NCBI GenBank assembly: GCA_028023455.1
Contig: JAQFVV010006426.1
Location: 1,242,001-1,306,000 of the forward strand
Length of the DNA: 64,000 nt
Origin: Epiperipatus broadwayi
Taxonomy: Eukaryota > Onychophora > Udeonychophora > Euonychophora > Peripatidae
Direction of reading: 5' to 3'
In this document: piece after piece, positions 36,434 through 47,407 of the stretch
Position numbering within the stretch: position 1 is the stretch's first letter
How the letters are laid out: every line of letters begins with the position of its first letter
Translations under genes and position numbers: made by a program
The notes under the pieces: generated by a model
What the model saw: only the letters and a program-made list of their open reading frames with translations
Database searches by the model: none
Told to the model about the DNA's origin: nothing

Positions 36434-37674
36434 TTGCAAAACCAATCAGTCAGTGACCCGAGTTCTGGAAATTTCTTTATACTACATATAGTACCAAAAA
36501 TGTTTAGCTATTTTTTCAGTTTTTAAATTGTGCATAAGTTATTTTAAAAATAAAAAACTTTAAGTGAAAGAAAATGCGATCAATAGATGGGAAAAATATA
36601 ATATATATATACATATTTTGTCACTAATGGAGTGATCTACAATGCCCAAGTTTCATTTTGTAAGGATAGATGAAATACACCGGTCCATATACACCTGTAT
36701 CTATATATGTAAGGATGAAAAAATTCAACGACCTGCTGAAAGATGAACTCACTCCCCAGGGAAATTGGTAAATTATTTTCAAATTGTATTTTTTATTCTG
36801 ATTATTTTATGTATATTTTGTTGATTTTATATATGTGCAACTTAATCCAAGTACTTGCAATAATTTTGATATAAACTAGTATTAGAATAACATATTAAGT
36901 GAATTTAAACTCTAATGATGCTATTATAGATTAATATGTATTTTCAAAAACCTTTATTAATAAAAGATTATTATATCTGTTAGTTAGATAACTGAGACTG
37001 ATTCTTTTTTAAGACATTTCCCACAATTTTTCATGCTGTTATTTTTACATTTTATAAATATTTTTTTTTTAAAATTGCTTTGAGATTTAGTATGTTTTTG
37101 TTTAATGTTGTAGGCTTTTATTATATTTTTTCTTCTCATTTATTTCATAGGATTTTAAAAATAGCATTCATAATTTGCACTTTGCTTATTTTTCATTGAA
37201 CCCTTTGTGCGGGAGGGGGATTTATAAACGCGATTTTTTATTTGCAATAATTTTTGATATAAACTAATATGCTATTACAGGTTACTATAAGGTTTGAATT
37301 ATTATCTGTTAGTTAGATAACTGAAGAGTGATTCTTTTTTAAATCGCTTTGACATTTAGTATGTTTTTGTTTAATTTGGTAGGCTTTTATTATGTTTTTT
37401 TTTTCAATTATACATTTCAATTTCAGCACTTTTGACCGATTTGTTGTGTGGCGGGGGGTCTACAATTTCTAAAATTAAGTGATTTTTAGCTATTTTTTTT
37501 TTTACATTTCAATTTCAGCAATTTTGACCGATTTGTCTTGTGCGGCAGGGGAAGGGTACCATTTTTAAAATTAAGTGATTTTTAGCGAATATTAAAAAAA
37601 AATTATGAATTGCAGGCTTCTTGGTGGTTCTGCAGCGCCGCCTGGTGGCTCATTCAGTTCTTGAGAAAAGCACC
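36434..37674 (-). repeat. Right terminal inverted repeat (1.24 kb)
   Basis: Reverse complement of the left arm without the LINE insertion. Ends GAGAAAAGCACC, followed by TSD aataaaag. Confidence 0.85.
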
Positions 37675-37805
37675 AATAAAAGAAAAAAAAATGCTTTGCC
37701 AATTTTAGTATTTATATATAAATAACTTTATTAAAATACAAATGTAAGAATGATAATCCATGATGCTTGGGAAACCTGATGGTCTGATGTGCTAACGAGT
37801 ATTGT

Positions 37806-39784
37806 TTACTTCAGCTTAATCAGGCCGCATGTGTTGTCAAATAAAAATCTGGATGAGATGATACTGTTGTTATAATGAAATTTTTTCAACTTAGAAATGA
37901 ATATGTCTTCAGGCTTGGGATGAAGAATGGAGAACTTGTTGCCACATCTGGCCATCCAGATGGCATAAGTGATGAAGGCTGAATGTCCTGAGATGATATA
38001 ATCCCTAGACAGGAAGTAGCTCTTGATATCTAATATTTTGTTCAGAAAAATATGGCAGTTGTGAGAAATGAATGTTTTTGTTATATGCTGGGCAATCATT
38101 TATAAGGTGGTCAAAGGTTTCAGAGGTTCTGTAGCAGTTGTGACATGAAGGATCTATGTTCTTGAAGAATCTCCTATAGTGCAGACACCAGTTCATCTGG
38201 AGTGAATCCAGGTTGATTTTCACTAAAAAATCCAGAAACCTTGGCTGTAGCTTGAGATGTTTGAAAAGTTGGTGACCACCAGATTGTTACCACTGAAGTA
38301 AAAAAGTGTAGAGTTTTGAGTCGGAAATAACAGATCATGAGTGTCCCAAATAGAGCTTTTCTGTCTGAATACTAGGGCAGAATGGCCATTGTGAGTGAAA
38401 AGGAAGCCAAGTATCTGATTTAACCAGCTTTCTTTGAGAGTGTAGGTCTGTCTGACAGAATGACTGGTTGTTCAGTTACAATTGGGAAATTTCCTTTGGA
38501 GGATGTGGATCAGAGAGTGGCACATTTGGTAATATATTGAGAAAGTTGCATGCAATGACATACCATTATTTTTCTTATGCTGCTGCATGCATTCAATTCC
38601 TATGGCCACTGTTTTACCATTCCATAAAAGCCATGCACAGATTTGGTTGATTTTGGTGTTGAAGGTCTTTGTCATATTTATGATGGGTAGATAGTAGCTA
38701 ATCTTCACCATTATCTTGAATGTTAAAAAGTGAGATTTTCCCTTGCAGAGATAGGTAAACCTTGGCAAGGTTTTTAACTGTGTTAGTGGTGGCTACAATG
38801 ATGGAATTCTGTATTTGTATCGACATGGTTTGTGGCAATCCCAAAAAGTTTTGAGGGTCCACTGAGAAAAGTGATGAGATCTTTTTGCCAGTATTGATCC
38901 TCCAGGCTGATGAGTTGTTAAGGTTGAAGGAAAGTTTGGAGGATTTAGACAATTTTTTTAATATTTGGATGAAGGGTTTTAGATATTTTTGAGAAGGAAG
39001 GGTGACAAGTACATCATCCATTTAGGCAAATGCTTTACAGTGTTTTTTCAGCTGGTGTACATAGATTCCTAGAAGCCCTGCCTCAATCTGTTTAAAAAAG
39101 GCCTTAAGTAGAGGATGAATAGGAGACCACTAAGTGGAGATCCTTGGGGTATAAATCTCAAAGGAACAAAACCATCTGTAAAGAAACCATTCAGGGAAAT
39201 GTGGACCAATCTGTTATTTAGTAGATTGTTCAATATCTGAATGGTTTAAATTGGAATGTCTAGTTCTGAGAAGCTATTGAGCAGGATGTTGATCTCTACT
39301 AAGTCAAATGCCTTAGAGATGTCCAACTAAATGGCAATGGATTTGTATAGATTCTTGGATCAGATATGATCACAGAGAATTTTCACCTCCCCAATCACCA
39401 AGAGTGTAGACATACCCTTTGTGAATTGCAATTGGGATATGTTGTTCCGAATAACATCTTGGATTTTTTCCTTGATCTCCCCTTCATTGACCTTAAAAAG
39501 AATTGGGGTCATGGAGATAGGCCTTATGCTAGACAGAGCACATAAGTCTCAGTTTTTTTTTCAAGGAAGGGGACCATCACTATGGGGTAAAGCTTAGGAA
39601 TAGTTCTGCTCTCTGCAAGATGATTAATTAATTTTAAGACTATGGGAGCAGTGAAAATCTCAAGGTGCATAAGCATAAACTTGGGGATGTTGGGTACTCC
39701 TAGATGGACATTGGGAGGCATAGTGGCCAAGCGGTTTTTGATGTTTGATATTGTTATTCCATGTTCATTGTTTTGTAATGCCAC
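37806..39784 (-). pseudogene. LINE reverse transcriptase and C-terminal knuckle, broken
   Basis: A non-LTR retrotransposon ORF on the minus strand, split by many stops and frameshifts. Pieces in order: 39784-39524 ends with RTIPKLYPIVMVPFLEKK (first RT block). Near 39510-39500, RPISMTPI. Near 39325, IQLDISKAFD-like palm block with the first catalytic Asp. Near 39160, FIPQGSPLSGLLFILY. Near 39030-39005, FA-stop-MDDVLV, where the catalytic Y of YMDD is a TAA. Then 38768-38472, thumb-like. The frame 38223-38005 carries CHNCYRTSETFDHLINDC, an intact C-x2-C-x8-H-x4-C knuckle. The 3' end lies near 37690-37800. No apurinic endonuclease was seen upstream. Clade not assigned. Confidence 0.82.
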
Positions 39785-39881
39785 ATGCCACTGATTTGTG
39801 GGGTAGGGAACAGAGTTTGACTGAGTTTCTTAAAATATGACTATTTGGATGAGCATTTGGTTGCCAGAGACATGGTTACCA

Positions 39882-40280
39882 TCAATGAGGAAAGAGAAGG
39901 AGTTTTCTGTTTCTTTTTTGCCTCCAGGGCCCATCTGAGATAGCCATGTGTCCAGCAGTATTGTCCAGGTAAGTATAACTTAGCATCTTTGTTGCAATTA
40001 TTTCAGCAATCACAGCTTGTTTCTGATTATACTGTGTTTTAAGTAATAGGAGATTGTCTATAGTATCATCATTTGAGAAGAAATTTTTAATCCTATGGTG
40101 CAGCAGATCAAGCTCATTCATAAGTTTGGAAGATTTATATTTATTGTTTGCATTAGAGGAAAAGTAGATATCGATGTCTGAGTCATAGTCCGAGATGGGA
40201 AGTGAAGACCTATTTTTTGGTGTGGGAGATTTTATATGGGATGAATTCTTGGAGGGTATTGTTAGTTTTGATGTACCCAT
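39882..40280 (-). pseudogene. Unrecognised ORF 5' of the LINE RT
   Basis: A 132-residue frame on the same strand as, and just upstream of, the LINE RT fragments. It begins with a basic Ser/Pro/Lys segment (SKLTIPSKNSSH), has an acidic patch (ISDYDSDIDIY), then a helical stretch (ELDLLHHRIKNFF) and ends basic. It is probably the N-terminal part of the same LINE polyprotein, or its ORF1 remnant, since it lies in the right place and orientation. I see no zinc finger, RRM or endonuclease motif. There is roughly a 100-bp gap with stops before the next piece. Confidence 0.45.
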
Positions 40281-40360
40281 TATAGATTTAGTGTTTGTAA
40301 CTGCTGGTTGTTTTGATCTTTGAGACTTTGGAGTTCTGAGTGCATTGTTGTAATCTTGAT

Positions 40361-40392
40361 GGTTTATGCTGAGACATTGTCTGTATCATCAG
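40361..40392 (-). ncRNA. Hammerhead-like hairpin module (copy f)
   Basis: On the minus strand: CTGATGA, tac, stem AGACA / TGTCT around a single A, then cagcATAAACC. The last box is not GAAA and the spacing is longer, so this is the weakest member. It lies between the head-to-head LINE and Penelope-like remnants. Confidence 0.25.
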
Positions 40393-40587
40393 ACAAGATT
40401 GTTAGATTTTGACATCTGGAAGCGTTACTTGGTCCTTTTTATTTTCAGCTTTTTGGAAAATTGTCTGGTTTCTGTGAGTTTTCTCTGGGATTGGTGCAGT
40501 TTAGATTTGATATGCTATTTAAATCATTTTTATTTAGGAATAATAAGTTATGTAAATATAGTTCTGAACATAAATGTATTTACTATG

Positions 40588-41226
40588 GATTTGTTAGATA
40601 TTGGATATGATCATAAATTAATTTATAATATTGTTACTCAGTTTAATAATAATAGTAATATTTTAAGTGCTATAGATATTGATAAAATAAAATATACTTG
40701 GATATCAATACCATTTATTTGTAATGAACAAGTAAAATTTACAAAACAGATATATTAGTAATAGTAACAAGTCAGATGTCACATGACTTATATATAGCTT
40801 GCACTTACAAATACTCCTAATTTAAATAGATTAATAAATAATTCAAAAAATAGATGTGGTATTTTGAATCAAAGTTGTGCAAAATATAACTGGCCATGTA
40901 TGTATGGAAAGTCATATATAGGTGAATCTCGATATACATTGGAGAAAAGATCAAGGGAGCATTTCTTGGTATATAAACAAGTACAAAAATCAAGACAAAA
41001 AAATGTTAGAAATGATGATGATGTATCGCCATCAGTATTTTTTGAACATTATGTAACTTGTAATTATGGTTTTGATTTTGATTTTAATAAAGTTAAGATT
41101 TTTTGTATTGAAAGAAATAATAATAAACACAAAATTAAAGAAGCTATGTTAATAAAAAGTGAAAAGCATCATTTGATAAATAGGCAGATTGCCAATATAA
41201 AAATTACTGAATTGTGGGAAAATTGA
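40588..41226 (+). pseudogene. Penelope-like element: linker and GIY-YIG endonuclease
   Basis: The 3' part of a Penelope-like retroelement ORF. Residues MDLLDIGYDHKLI and KYTWISIPFI (to 40758) fit the linker between RT and endonuclease. After several stops the same frame reopens near 40798 and runs to 41226. It contains CAKYNWPC, then SYIGES (the YIG of GIY-YIG), LEKRSREH with the conserved Arg and His, FFEH, the catalytic-type Glu in KEAMLI, and LINRQ with the conserved Asn. The first GIY triplet is not clearly kept. RT is missing, so the copy is 5'-truncated. In this family the endonuclease nicks the target for priming. The first ATG of the second part is uncertain because its open frame extends upstream. 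Confidence 0.82.
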
Positions 41227-41289
41227 TGTATGACGTATTACTTTTTGTTTAAATTTGTAACAGTTTTTTGAAATACAATTTGAATCTAG

Positions 41290-41318
41290 TTGATAATGAC
41301 TACATAGATAGTTGAAAG
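41290..41318 (+). ncRNA. Hammerhead-like hairpin module in PLE 3' flank (copy g)
   Basis: 64 bases past the GIY-YIG stop: TTGATAA (CTGATGA with two transitions), spacer T, stem GACTA / TAGTT with loop cataga, then GAAAG. The context gaatctag ... gaaagtactt resembles copies a and b. This ties the module to a Penelope-like 3' end. Confidence 0.45.
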
Positions 41319-41867
41319 TACTTCTATTAAATTGTGGTATATATTTGTTTTTAAAATATTTTTTACTGTATTAATTATTGTATTGTTTTGATTAATTATA
41401 TATATTTTATTATAATTGGAATACAGACATTGATTAATAATATATATATATCTTAGTTATTCATTATATATATATATTGTAACCAGTTGGTTTACATCAC
41501 ACACACTAATATAGTGTATGTGAATATATATGTGTAAAATAAAGGAAAAGTAGAAATAAACATAGAATAAATTTCTGTAGATATTTTTCTATATTTTCTA
41601 AAATAAAATAATAACAAGTAAAGGGTTAAATATCTCTGGGTTTAAAATAAAATTTCATTATGAAATTAATGTTTTAAAAAAGGTCTTAATAAATATAAAC
41701 ATTGTATTGTTATTATTATTATTCTGATTGTGAAATGTAAAAACACAATACTTGTTTTTGATTTTTTTAAAATTAATTAAAACATTTATGTTTTCAAAGG
41801 GATTAGAGAGCTAAAAATAAAAGCTCTGTTTTTAATCAAGATCTTATCACCTTAGATGATTTTATAA

Positions 41868-42419
41868 AAAGAGCTGATAAAAAAAATATCAGCCAGTTTG
41901 GATAATGATTTTGAAGAGAGAAGCATGTTGTTGGCTGTAGTAGAGAGTTTGCAGAAAAGCTACCATGAACTAATGTTGCTGAAGACAGGAGCTGCTACTA
42001 TTTTCCTTCACAAGAATTTTGGTTTTGAAGCTGGGTCACTTCTGAATCAATAGCCTGAAAAAAAAGGGGACAAAATACCTAGCAGTGCTATACAGAGCTC
42101 ATATGAAGATCTAAGCAAGTACGTACAGTCCAGTAGCTGCATTATAGTTTACTGCAGAGTTTTGATTCATGAAGCCAGGGGCACTTCAAATGGATCAACT
42201 AGCTGCTTAAATACAGCCGAACGCATCAACCATCTATGCTGGCAGAGGACCCATCCTGAGAGTTGCATCTGAAGACCATCCCTGACAGCCCAAAATCATT
42301 TCATCCTAGTACCCACCCACTTTAAATATGTTCTAGAAGATAACCTGACAATTGCTTGGACTACAAAAGAAATCTCATGGTATGCCAACAAATTACCGAA
42401 ATTATATACTTTTAACTGA
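41868..42419 (+). pseudogene. Unrecognised decayed coding region (~180 codons)
   Basis: One forward frame stays open from about 41868 to the TGA at 42417-42419 with only two internal stops, TAG at 42051 and TGA at 42270. In DNA this AT-rich, random frames stop about every 12 codons, so this is almost certainly old coding sequence. The N-terminal part is helical (FEERSMLLAVVESLQKSYHE), followed by LLKTGAATIFLHKNFGFEAG. Later come SSCIIVYCRVLIHEARG, ERINHLCWQR and a Trp-rich end (TIAWTTKEISWYANKL). A more upstream piece in another frame (LITLDDFIKRADKK) appears to join through an A-run frameshift at 41877-41886. I recognise no family. It could be a host retropseudogene or a transposon ORF. Confidence 0.55.
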
Positions 42420-44440
42420 TGATGACAATCACTAAAACCAAACTCATCAAGAAAAATCTGCCAGCTTGCTGAAGAATTAATTACACATATGCTGCATCAG
42501 ATAGAGGCAGAGAAACATGGTTTAATGTATATACAGCTGGTGGTGAGTAGGATTATATATGATAAGAAATTTAAACAATTTCCTTAGTAAAATGATATTT
42601 TTATAACTGATAGAAATATATAAAACGATATTAGTTTAAAATCGTTTATTAAAGAAAAAAAACTGTTTAAAGTTATATTTATAATTTAGAAAGAAAAAAA
42701 ACTACAAAGAAAGTTATAATTAATAATCAAGAAAAAGATTTCCAAAAATCTTTTAGACTAGAAAAAAAGAAAGACATTTTAAATCAATTAACTGTCAAAA
42801 ATTTGATAGTTCTTATTTTAAAAAAAAAAGATTATATTCAGCAAAAAGAATTAAATTGCGAAATAATCTTTAATAATTTTATTGTGATAAATACAAATGT
42901 TATGTATATAAATTAATGTTTCGCAAGTCTGTGCAAATTATATATAAGTGTGTCAGTAAACCTAGTATGTAAAATGTATTTCATTTAACTGAAACTTCAA
43001 TCATTTATTGTATTGTATATAATTTAAGATTTTGATAATTATTTTGTAACAAGTCAAATAGGTTATTTCAAGGCGCACACATGTATATGTGCGTATGTTG
43101 TCAATCATAACACATATGTAAATTTTAATCATTTTTTTGTTGTTGTTATTGAATGTCAATTGAAATAGATTAATTGTATGTTATAAATCATGCGTCTGTG
43201 CACATATATATATATGTAAAGTATAGTAATAATATGAATTGTAAATTGTAATTACTTAAATCAATGTAATAATTTGAATTTTTTTATAGTAATTTTGTCA
43301 GTCACAAATATGATAATTTTTTTATATTGTATTATAATCAAAATCAGAAAATTCATGCACATATGTGTGCGTATATATGTCAATTGTATTGTAAATAACA
43401 ATGCATGTCAGATAGACACTTAGTGTAAAATTTTGATCATTTTTCTAAATTAAATGTTAATTCAAACATGTTTATTTTGTATCAAGTCACATGCCTGTAT
43501 GCTGAATGGATTTGAATAAACCTAATTTATTAATCATGTAACTCAGTGTATACTTTTCAAAATCAGAACCCTTATAAGACCTTATTTATTTTTGTTGTTA
43601 TTAATAAACTTATATTTAATTGTTAAAAATTGTATTCCATCATCTCTTGTTCACATACAGTAATAGAGCTTTGTGTTCTCTGGGCTACATTCAGACATGG
43701 ATAAATGGGGCCATGTATTTAGTGCTTTGAGGCATCCAGAGATAATCAATGATCATCCTGGTTGGTGCAAAAGAGGATACTCTTTAAAGCCCACACACTA
43801 TATTTTATTTTAGTTTAGTCTTGTTAAAAAAATTTAAGTTTATAGCTGGCCAGTACAAGTAACCAGAGCATTGATGATGATCAGCATGTTTTAAAATGAC
43901 CCAGCATTATTGTTTTGATTTCTGATTCTTATGTATTTTAATGGATGGGCACTAAGCTGGTGCATCCAAGTTATATTTATATAATTGCCAAGTTGGCAAA
44001 GGCTCAATAGTTAGCCTGGTCTAAAGAAGACCCATTTCCAATTCAGTCACAAGGTTGACTGTTGATTTATATTTTTTATGGTTCAAATCCAGACACAAGA
44101 TGGACTGTTGATTTTATTCTGATTTATTGTACTGATTTGTTTATTCCCATCAATGATGATAATGGATGGTTATTTCTCTCAAGTATTTACTTGTCCTTAT
44201 AATTACTTTATAATGCTGGTTGATATATGATTAATTATGCTTTTAGTTGCTCTTCTGAGTTAGCTTCTGATCTCTCAATGATCTCAGAGATGTTTTAATC
44301 TCATGCCCTTTTGAATATATACTTATAAATACTTTTTAATATTGATTTTGTATTTGATTGAATTGGGGTTGATGGTGATTTTGCCATCACCCAGTTTCAT
44401 TCATTTTTCACAACTTCTCCATATCACCCACCCCATCCTG
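42420..44440. other. Gene-less stretch
   Basis: AT-rich. From about 42900 to 43510 there are loosely repeated cacatatatgtgcgtat-like and attgtatt-like pieces, too diverged for me to define a unit. No gene or RNA supported. Confidence 0.45.
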
Positions 44441-44475
44441 TTACTATATATATATATATATTGTTAAAAGGAATT

Positions 44476-44509
<34 letters not shown>

Positions 44510-44676
44510 AATTGATATATATATATATATATAAAATCACCCTCCCAAACATTATTATATTTCAGCAATGCCCTCTGTGAACAAATATAAAGCCTGAATT
44601 TCATGCAGAACAATATATACATATATATATATATATATATAGTTAAAAGGAAATTGATATATATATATATTATACC
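44441..44676. repeat. Imperfect (TA)n tracts and duplicated ~80-bp segment, copy 1
   Basis: TA runs at about 44445-44461, 44479-44507, 44514-44533 and 44623-44641 alternate with gttaaaaggaa and ttgatata pieces. At 44537-44612 there is a segment beginning tcaccctcccaaacatt and ending catgcagaacaat, repeated at 46497-46576. Confidence 0.75.
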
Positions 44677-46476
44677 TACCGCCCCTTAACGTCGTCTTAT
44701 AACTTTTATAAATATCATTTATATAACATCAATAAAATATTCGATATTTATAATAACGACTCGATACAGAACTTTGTACCTCCCTCTTACACAAAATCCT
44801 ATCATATGGGGCTGTCGGTACCTTGGGTAGAGTGGTCAATATCATTGGCAAACATTCGCCAATAATATTAATACTCGTTTACTAGATTAAACATTAGCCA
44901 ACCAAACTCTTTATTTATTTAAAGGAAAAAATCCAATGGGCGCCAGCCGACCTTTGTCGACAAGTCTGCCTGACCAATACGATCTAGTACCCACTCCCGC
45001 TAGCTCAGCTAAAACAATCAATAAAATACAAAATCCGCCTACTTAAAAAAATCAATTTACGAATCTTTCTCTGCGCTAGTTTTCTCGCTTCCTTTCCCAA
45101 ATTCTAATTTAAAATTTTAGTTCGCTCTCATAATCTCATAGGATATTCATATCCCATTTTTAAACTATAATTCATTATTATAACATTTATTATTTATTTG
45201 ATCTACGATATTTCTTTCTTTTTTTTTTTATAAATAATCACTAACCCATTAAATCTCCGTTTACGCTGTTTCACTTCGTTTGGTCTTATAATATAATTAA
45301 TTACACTTTTGCTCAAATTTAGATAATATTTAATATAACAAAAAATATCATATTATACATACATTTAGAAAATAATTATACGCACACAAATATATTTGAA
45401 ATCACAATAAAAATCCCTTGATAATGGAGCTAAAGACAATTAGTAATTATTGTTCGTAACATAAAGTTCAAAGTTTATTATTCCATACATTACTACAGCT
45501 TTTAATTAGTGAATTAAGAATAAAATAAATATTACCTAGCACTCTCTTTTATGCCTAGTTCCGATCGTAGCTTCTGATAGTATTTCCTTCGGTCAGTTAG
45601 CGCTAACTCTTTGCGATCCTTTTCCCAATGTCATTGGGATCCTGTGGGATTCACCATGGACACTCCGCTTCCTTCTTGTTTTATACGAACATGATCATCC
45701 TTTGAACTGTCTGCTGTTGGTATTGCACAGAAGGATTCGGCCGGCTGTCCACACGATGGGTTTAACAATGCAGCATTATGTTTTATTTAACTTTGGACGT
45801 ATATTACTAATATGAATATGAATTTAAGAATAATCAACCAAACCGAATCAAACTCAAATTTTAATTATAATATCAAATTCAATCTAATAACTATAACAAT
45901 AGAAAGTTTGCCCCTTTTATATTTTACGGTCCTTATCTTGCGGATTCAATCTACATTCTGAATTTCTGCTATTGGACAATTATTTCTTTTCTTTCGACTC
46001 TCTACACAGTTTCATTGGTCATTCTTTAGATGATTGCAAATTTCAATTTCTTTGTTAGAGTTATTTCACTAATTAGCCGTTTAATGGAAATTTCTTATGT
46101 TTGTCATTAGCTCCCATTGTTTATTACATTCCTTTGATTATATTCCCTTTTTTTTTTATTATAAGACAAAACGAACTCCACCTTGCTTTTTTTTTTTTTT
46201 CTAAAAGCAATCTTAAATCAAATTTCAATTAAATCAAGTTTTTAATTCCTTAAGTTTTATTTAAATGTGATTCTAAAATTATATCTTATAAAACTGTCTA
46301 ATTTATGCTTTTAACGATAAACCCTTGTATGATAAAAAAATTTTTTTATTTTTTTTATTTTACCCTACAAGACCTTTTATTTTTATTAAATATTTAAACA
46401 AATCTTTTATCAATTTATATTTCTCCAAAATTATGTGTAACTCCGAAGAAAACACACTCCTTCCTGATGTATCTCG
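44677..46476. mobile_element. Unclassified ~1.8-kb insertion in a TA tract
   Basis: Sequence of different texture (more C-rich, e.g. acctaccgcccctt and gggcgccagccgacc) lies between two (TA)n tracts. Those tracts belong to duplicated flanking units, and the downstream unit resumes at about 46477 with atatatata and tcaccctccc. So the insertion is about 1.8 kb. The ends (tacctaccgcccc; ctcggtacaa) are not inverted repeats of each other. No protein frame of note was seen (46325-46558 is AT-rich noise). Candidates are a solo LTR or a TA-targeting DNA element; target duplication is masked by the TA repeat. Confidence 0.5.
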
Positions 46477-46496
46477 GTACAATATATATATATATA

Positions 46497-46576
46497 ATCA
46501 CCCTCCCAAACATTATTATATTTCAGCAATGTCCTCTCTGAAAAAATATAAAGCCTGAATTTCATGCAGAACAATC
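46497..46576. repeat. Duplicated ~80-bp segment, copy 2
   Basis: Nearly identical to 44537-44612. Further on, at about 46625-46660, an inverted fragment (gaggacattgctgaaatataac) complements its middle. Confidence 0.75.
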
Positions 46577-46930
46577 CAAAAAGTTACAAATCATGTGGTT
46601 TTAAATTCAAACTTTATCTTTATTCATAGAGGACATTGCTGAAATATAACATCTGGGTGATTTGACATTTTTTATATTTAATTTTTATCTAGAAGTATGC
46701 ATTTAGATTTATATATTTTGTAACTGTATAAAAATGGATATAATTGTTTTATCAAATAATATTAGATAAATAACCCCTTATGTTCAGTTTCCAAATCTGT
46801 AATAGTGTAAATATGAATTACCAGATAGCAGTTTATGTTTGATAAGGAAACTCTGTAACACAATAAATATGCAAATAAATCACCAACTATTATTAGGTAA
46901 ATAGTCTAATCACATTTGGATATTTTTGTA
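46577..46930. other. Gene-less AT-rich stretch
   Basis: Only the inverted fragment at about 46625-46660 noted above; nothing else supported. Confidence 0.45.
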
Positions 46931-47110
46931 TGATAATCCAGACCAACTGATGAGTGCTGGTTCAGCATGAAATACCTATATTGGAGATCATTTATCTTTT
47001 TCACATGTTTGTGGTCATGTGTATTGATTGCATATAATGGAGTGGATGACTAAGGAAGCTTGAAAGTCTGCATTCATATTCCTTCTAATTCCATCTAGCT
47101 TAAGGTATAA
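46930..47110 (+). repeat. Dispersed ~180-bp repeat with hairpin, copy 1
   Basis: A segment from tgataatccagacc to the ccatctagc block, matched at 47408-47590. Shared landmarks are the hairpin module, ggtcatgtgtat, a gatgact..ga segment and cttgaaagtctg. The end resembles a degenerate B box (GGTTTAAATTCC in copy 2), so it may be a tRNA-related SINE. No target duplication was fixed. Confidence 0.65.
46947..46972 (+). ncRNA. Hammerhead-like core (copy h1), no spacer base
   Basis: CTGATGA is followed directly by stem GTGCTG / CAGCAT (G-T closing pair) with loop gtt, then GAAA. This is the exact CTGANGA - stem II - GAAA spacing of a hammerhead core. An outer stem is possible between atgat..tcca upstream and tgga.atcat downstream, but it does not abut the core and I found no proper stem III with cleavage site. 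Confidence 0.5.
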
Positions 47111-47407
47111 ATAATATACAAGTATTTAAATATTACATATTAAGCCTGTATTTTTCCCATTCCTCTTCTGAGTATTTAAATGGGGTTAACATTCTACACA
47201 TAAGGGGTCAGATCAACTTACTGTCAACATGGGTATGACACAACAAAATTTGGCAAAGCAGAGTTTTAAACATGCCATTATTAGATTTTCAGGATATGAC
47301 TGGATTAAGAGTGGGAAAGGGAAAAGGATTAAAGCTTGTCTGTTAAAGCTTAATGATTTGTTATTTTAATATAAACTGAGAACTGATTATGCATGTGTGT
47401 GGGAGAT

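Larger units (their letters stand above)
25161..37674. mobile_element. 12.5-kb long-inverted-repeat element with 8-bp TSD
   Basis: The left end is GGTGCTTTTCTCAAGAACTG, and the right end is its exact reverse complement. Inverted arms run from 25161 to about 26856 (with a ~445-bp LINE insertion) and from about 36434 to 37674. The octamer aataaaag flanks both ends (25153-25160 and 37675-37682). The unoccupied duplicate at 24920-24927 has a single copy. Removing the nested LTR-like element (27336-35965) leaves about 3.9 kb, mostly TIR with a ~0.95-kb core and no transposase. An 8-bp TSD fits hAT, P, Mutator-like and a few other DNA transposon groups; the TIR sequence does not let me choose. It is non-autonomous. 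Confidence 0.85.

Noticed and set aside
42417-42440. Another CTGATGA hairpin candidate (ctgatgatgacaatcac)
   Set aside because: No hairpin and no GAAA at the right spacing.
47043-47070. A second hairpin-like motif within the 46930 repeat (ggatgact ... cttgaaag)
   Set aside because: First box lacks the CT and the stem is only 3 bp; not distinguishable from chance.
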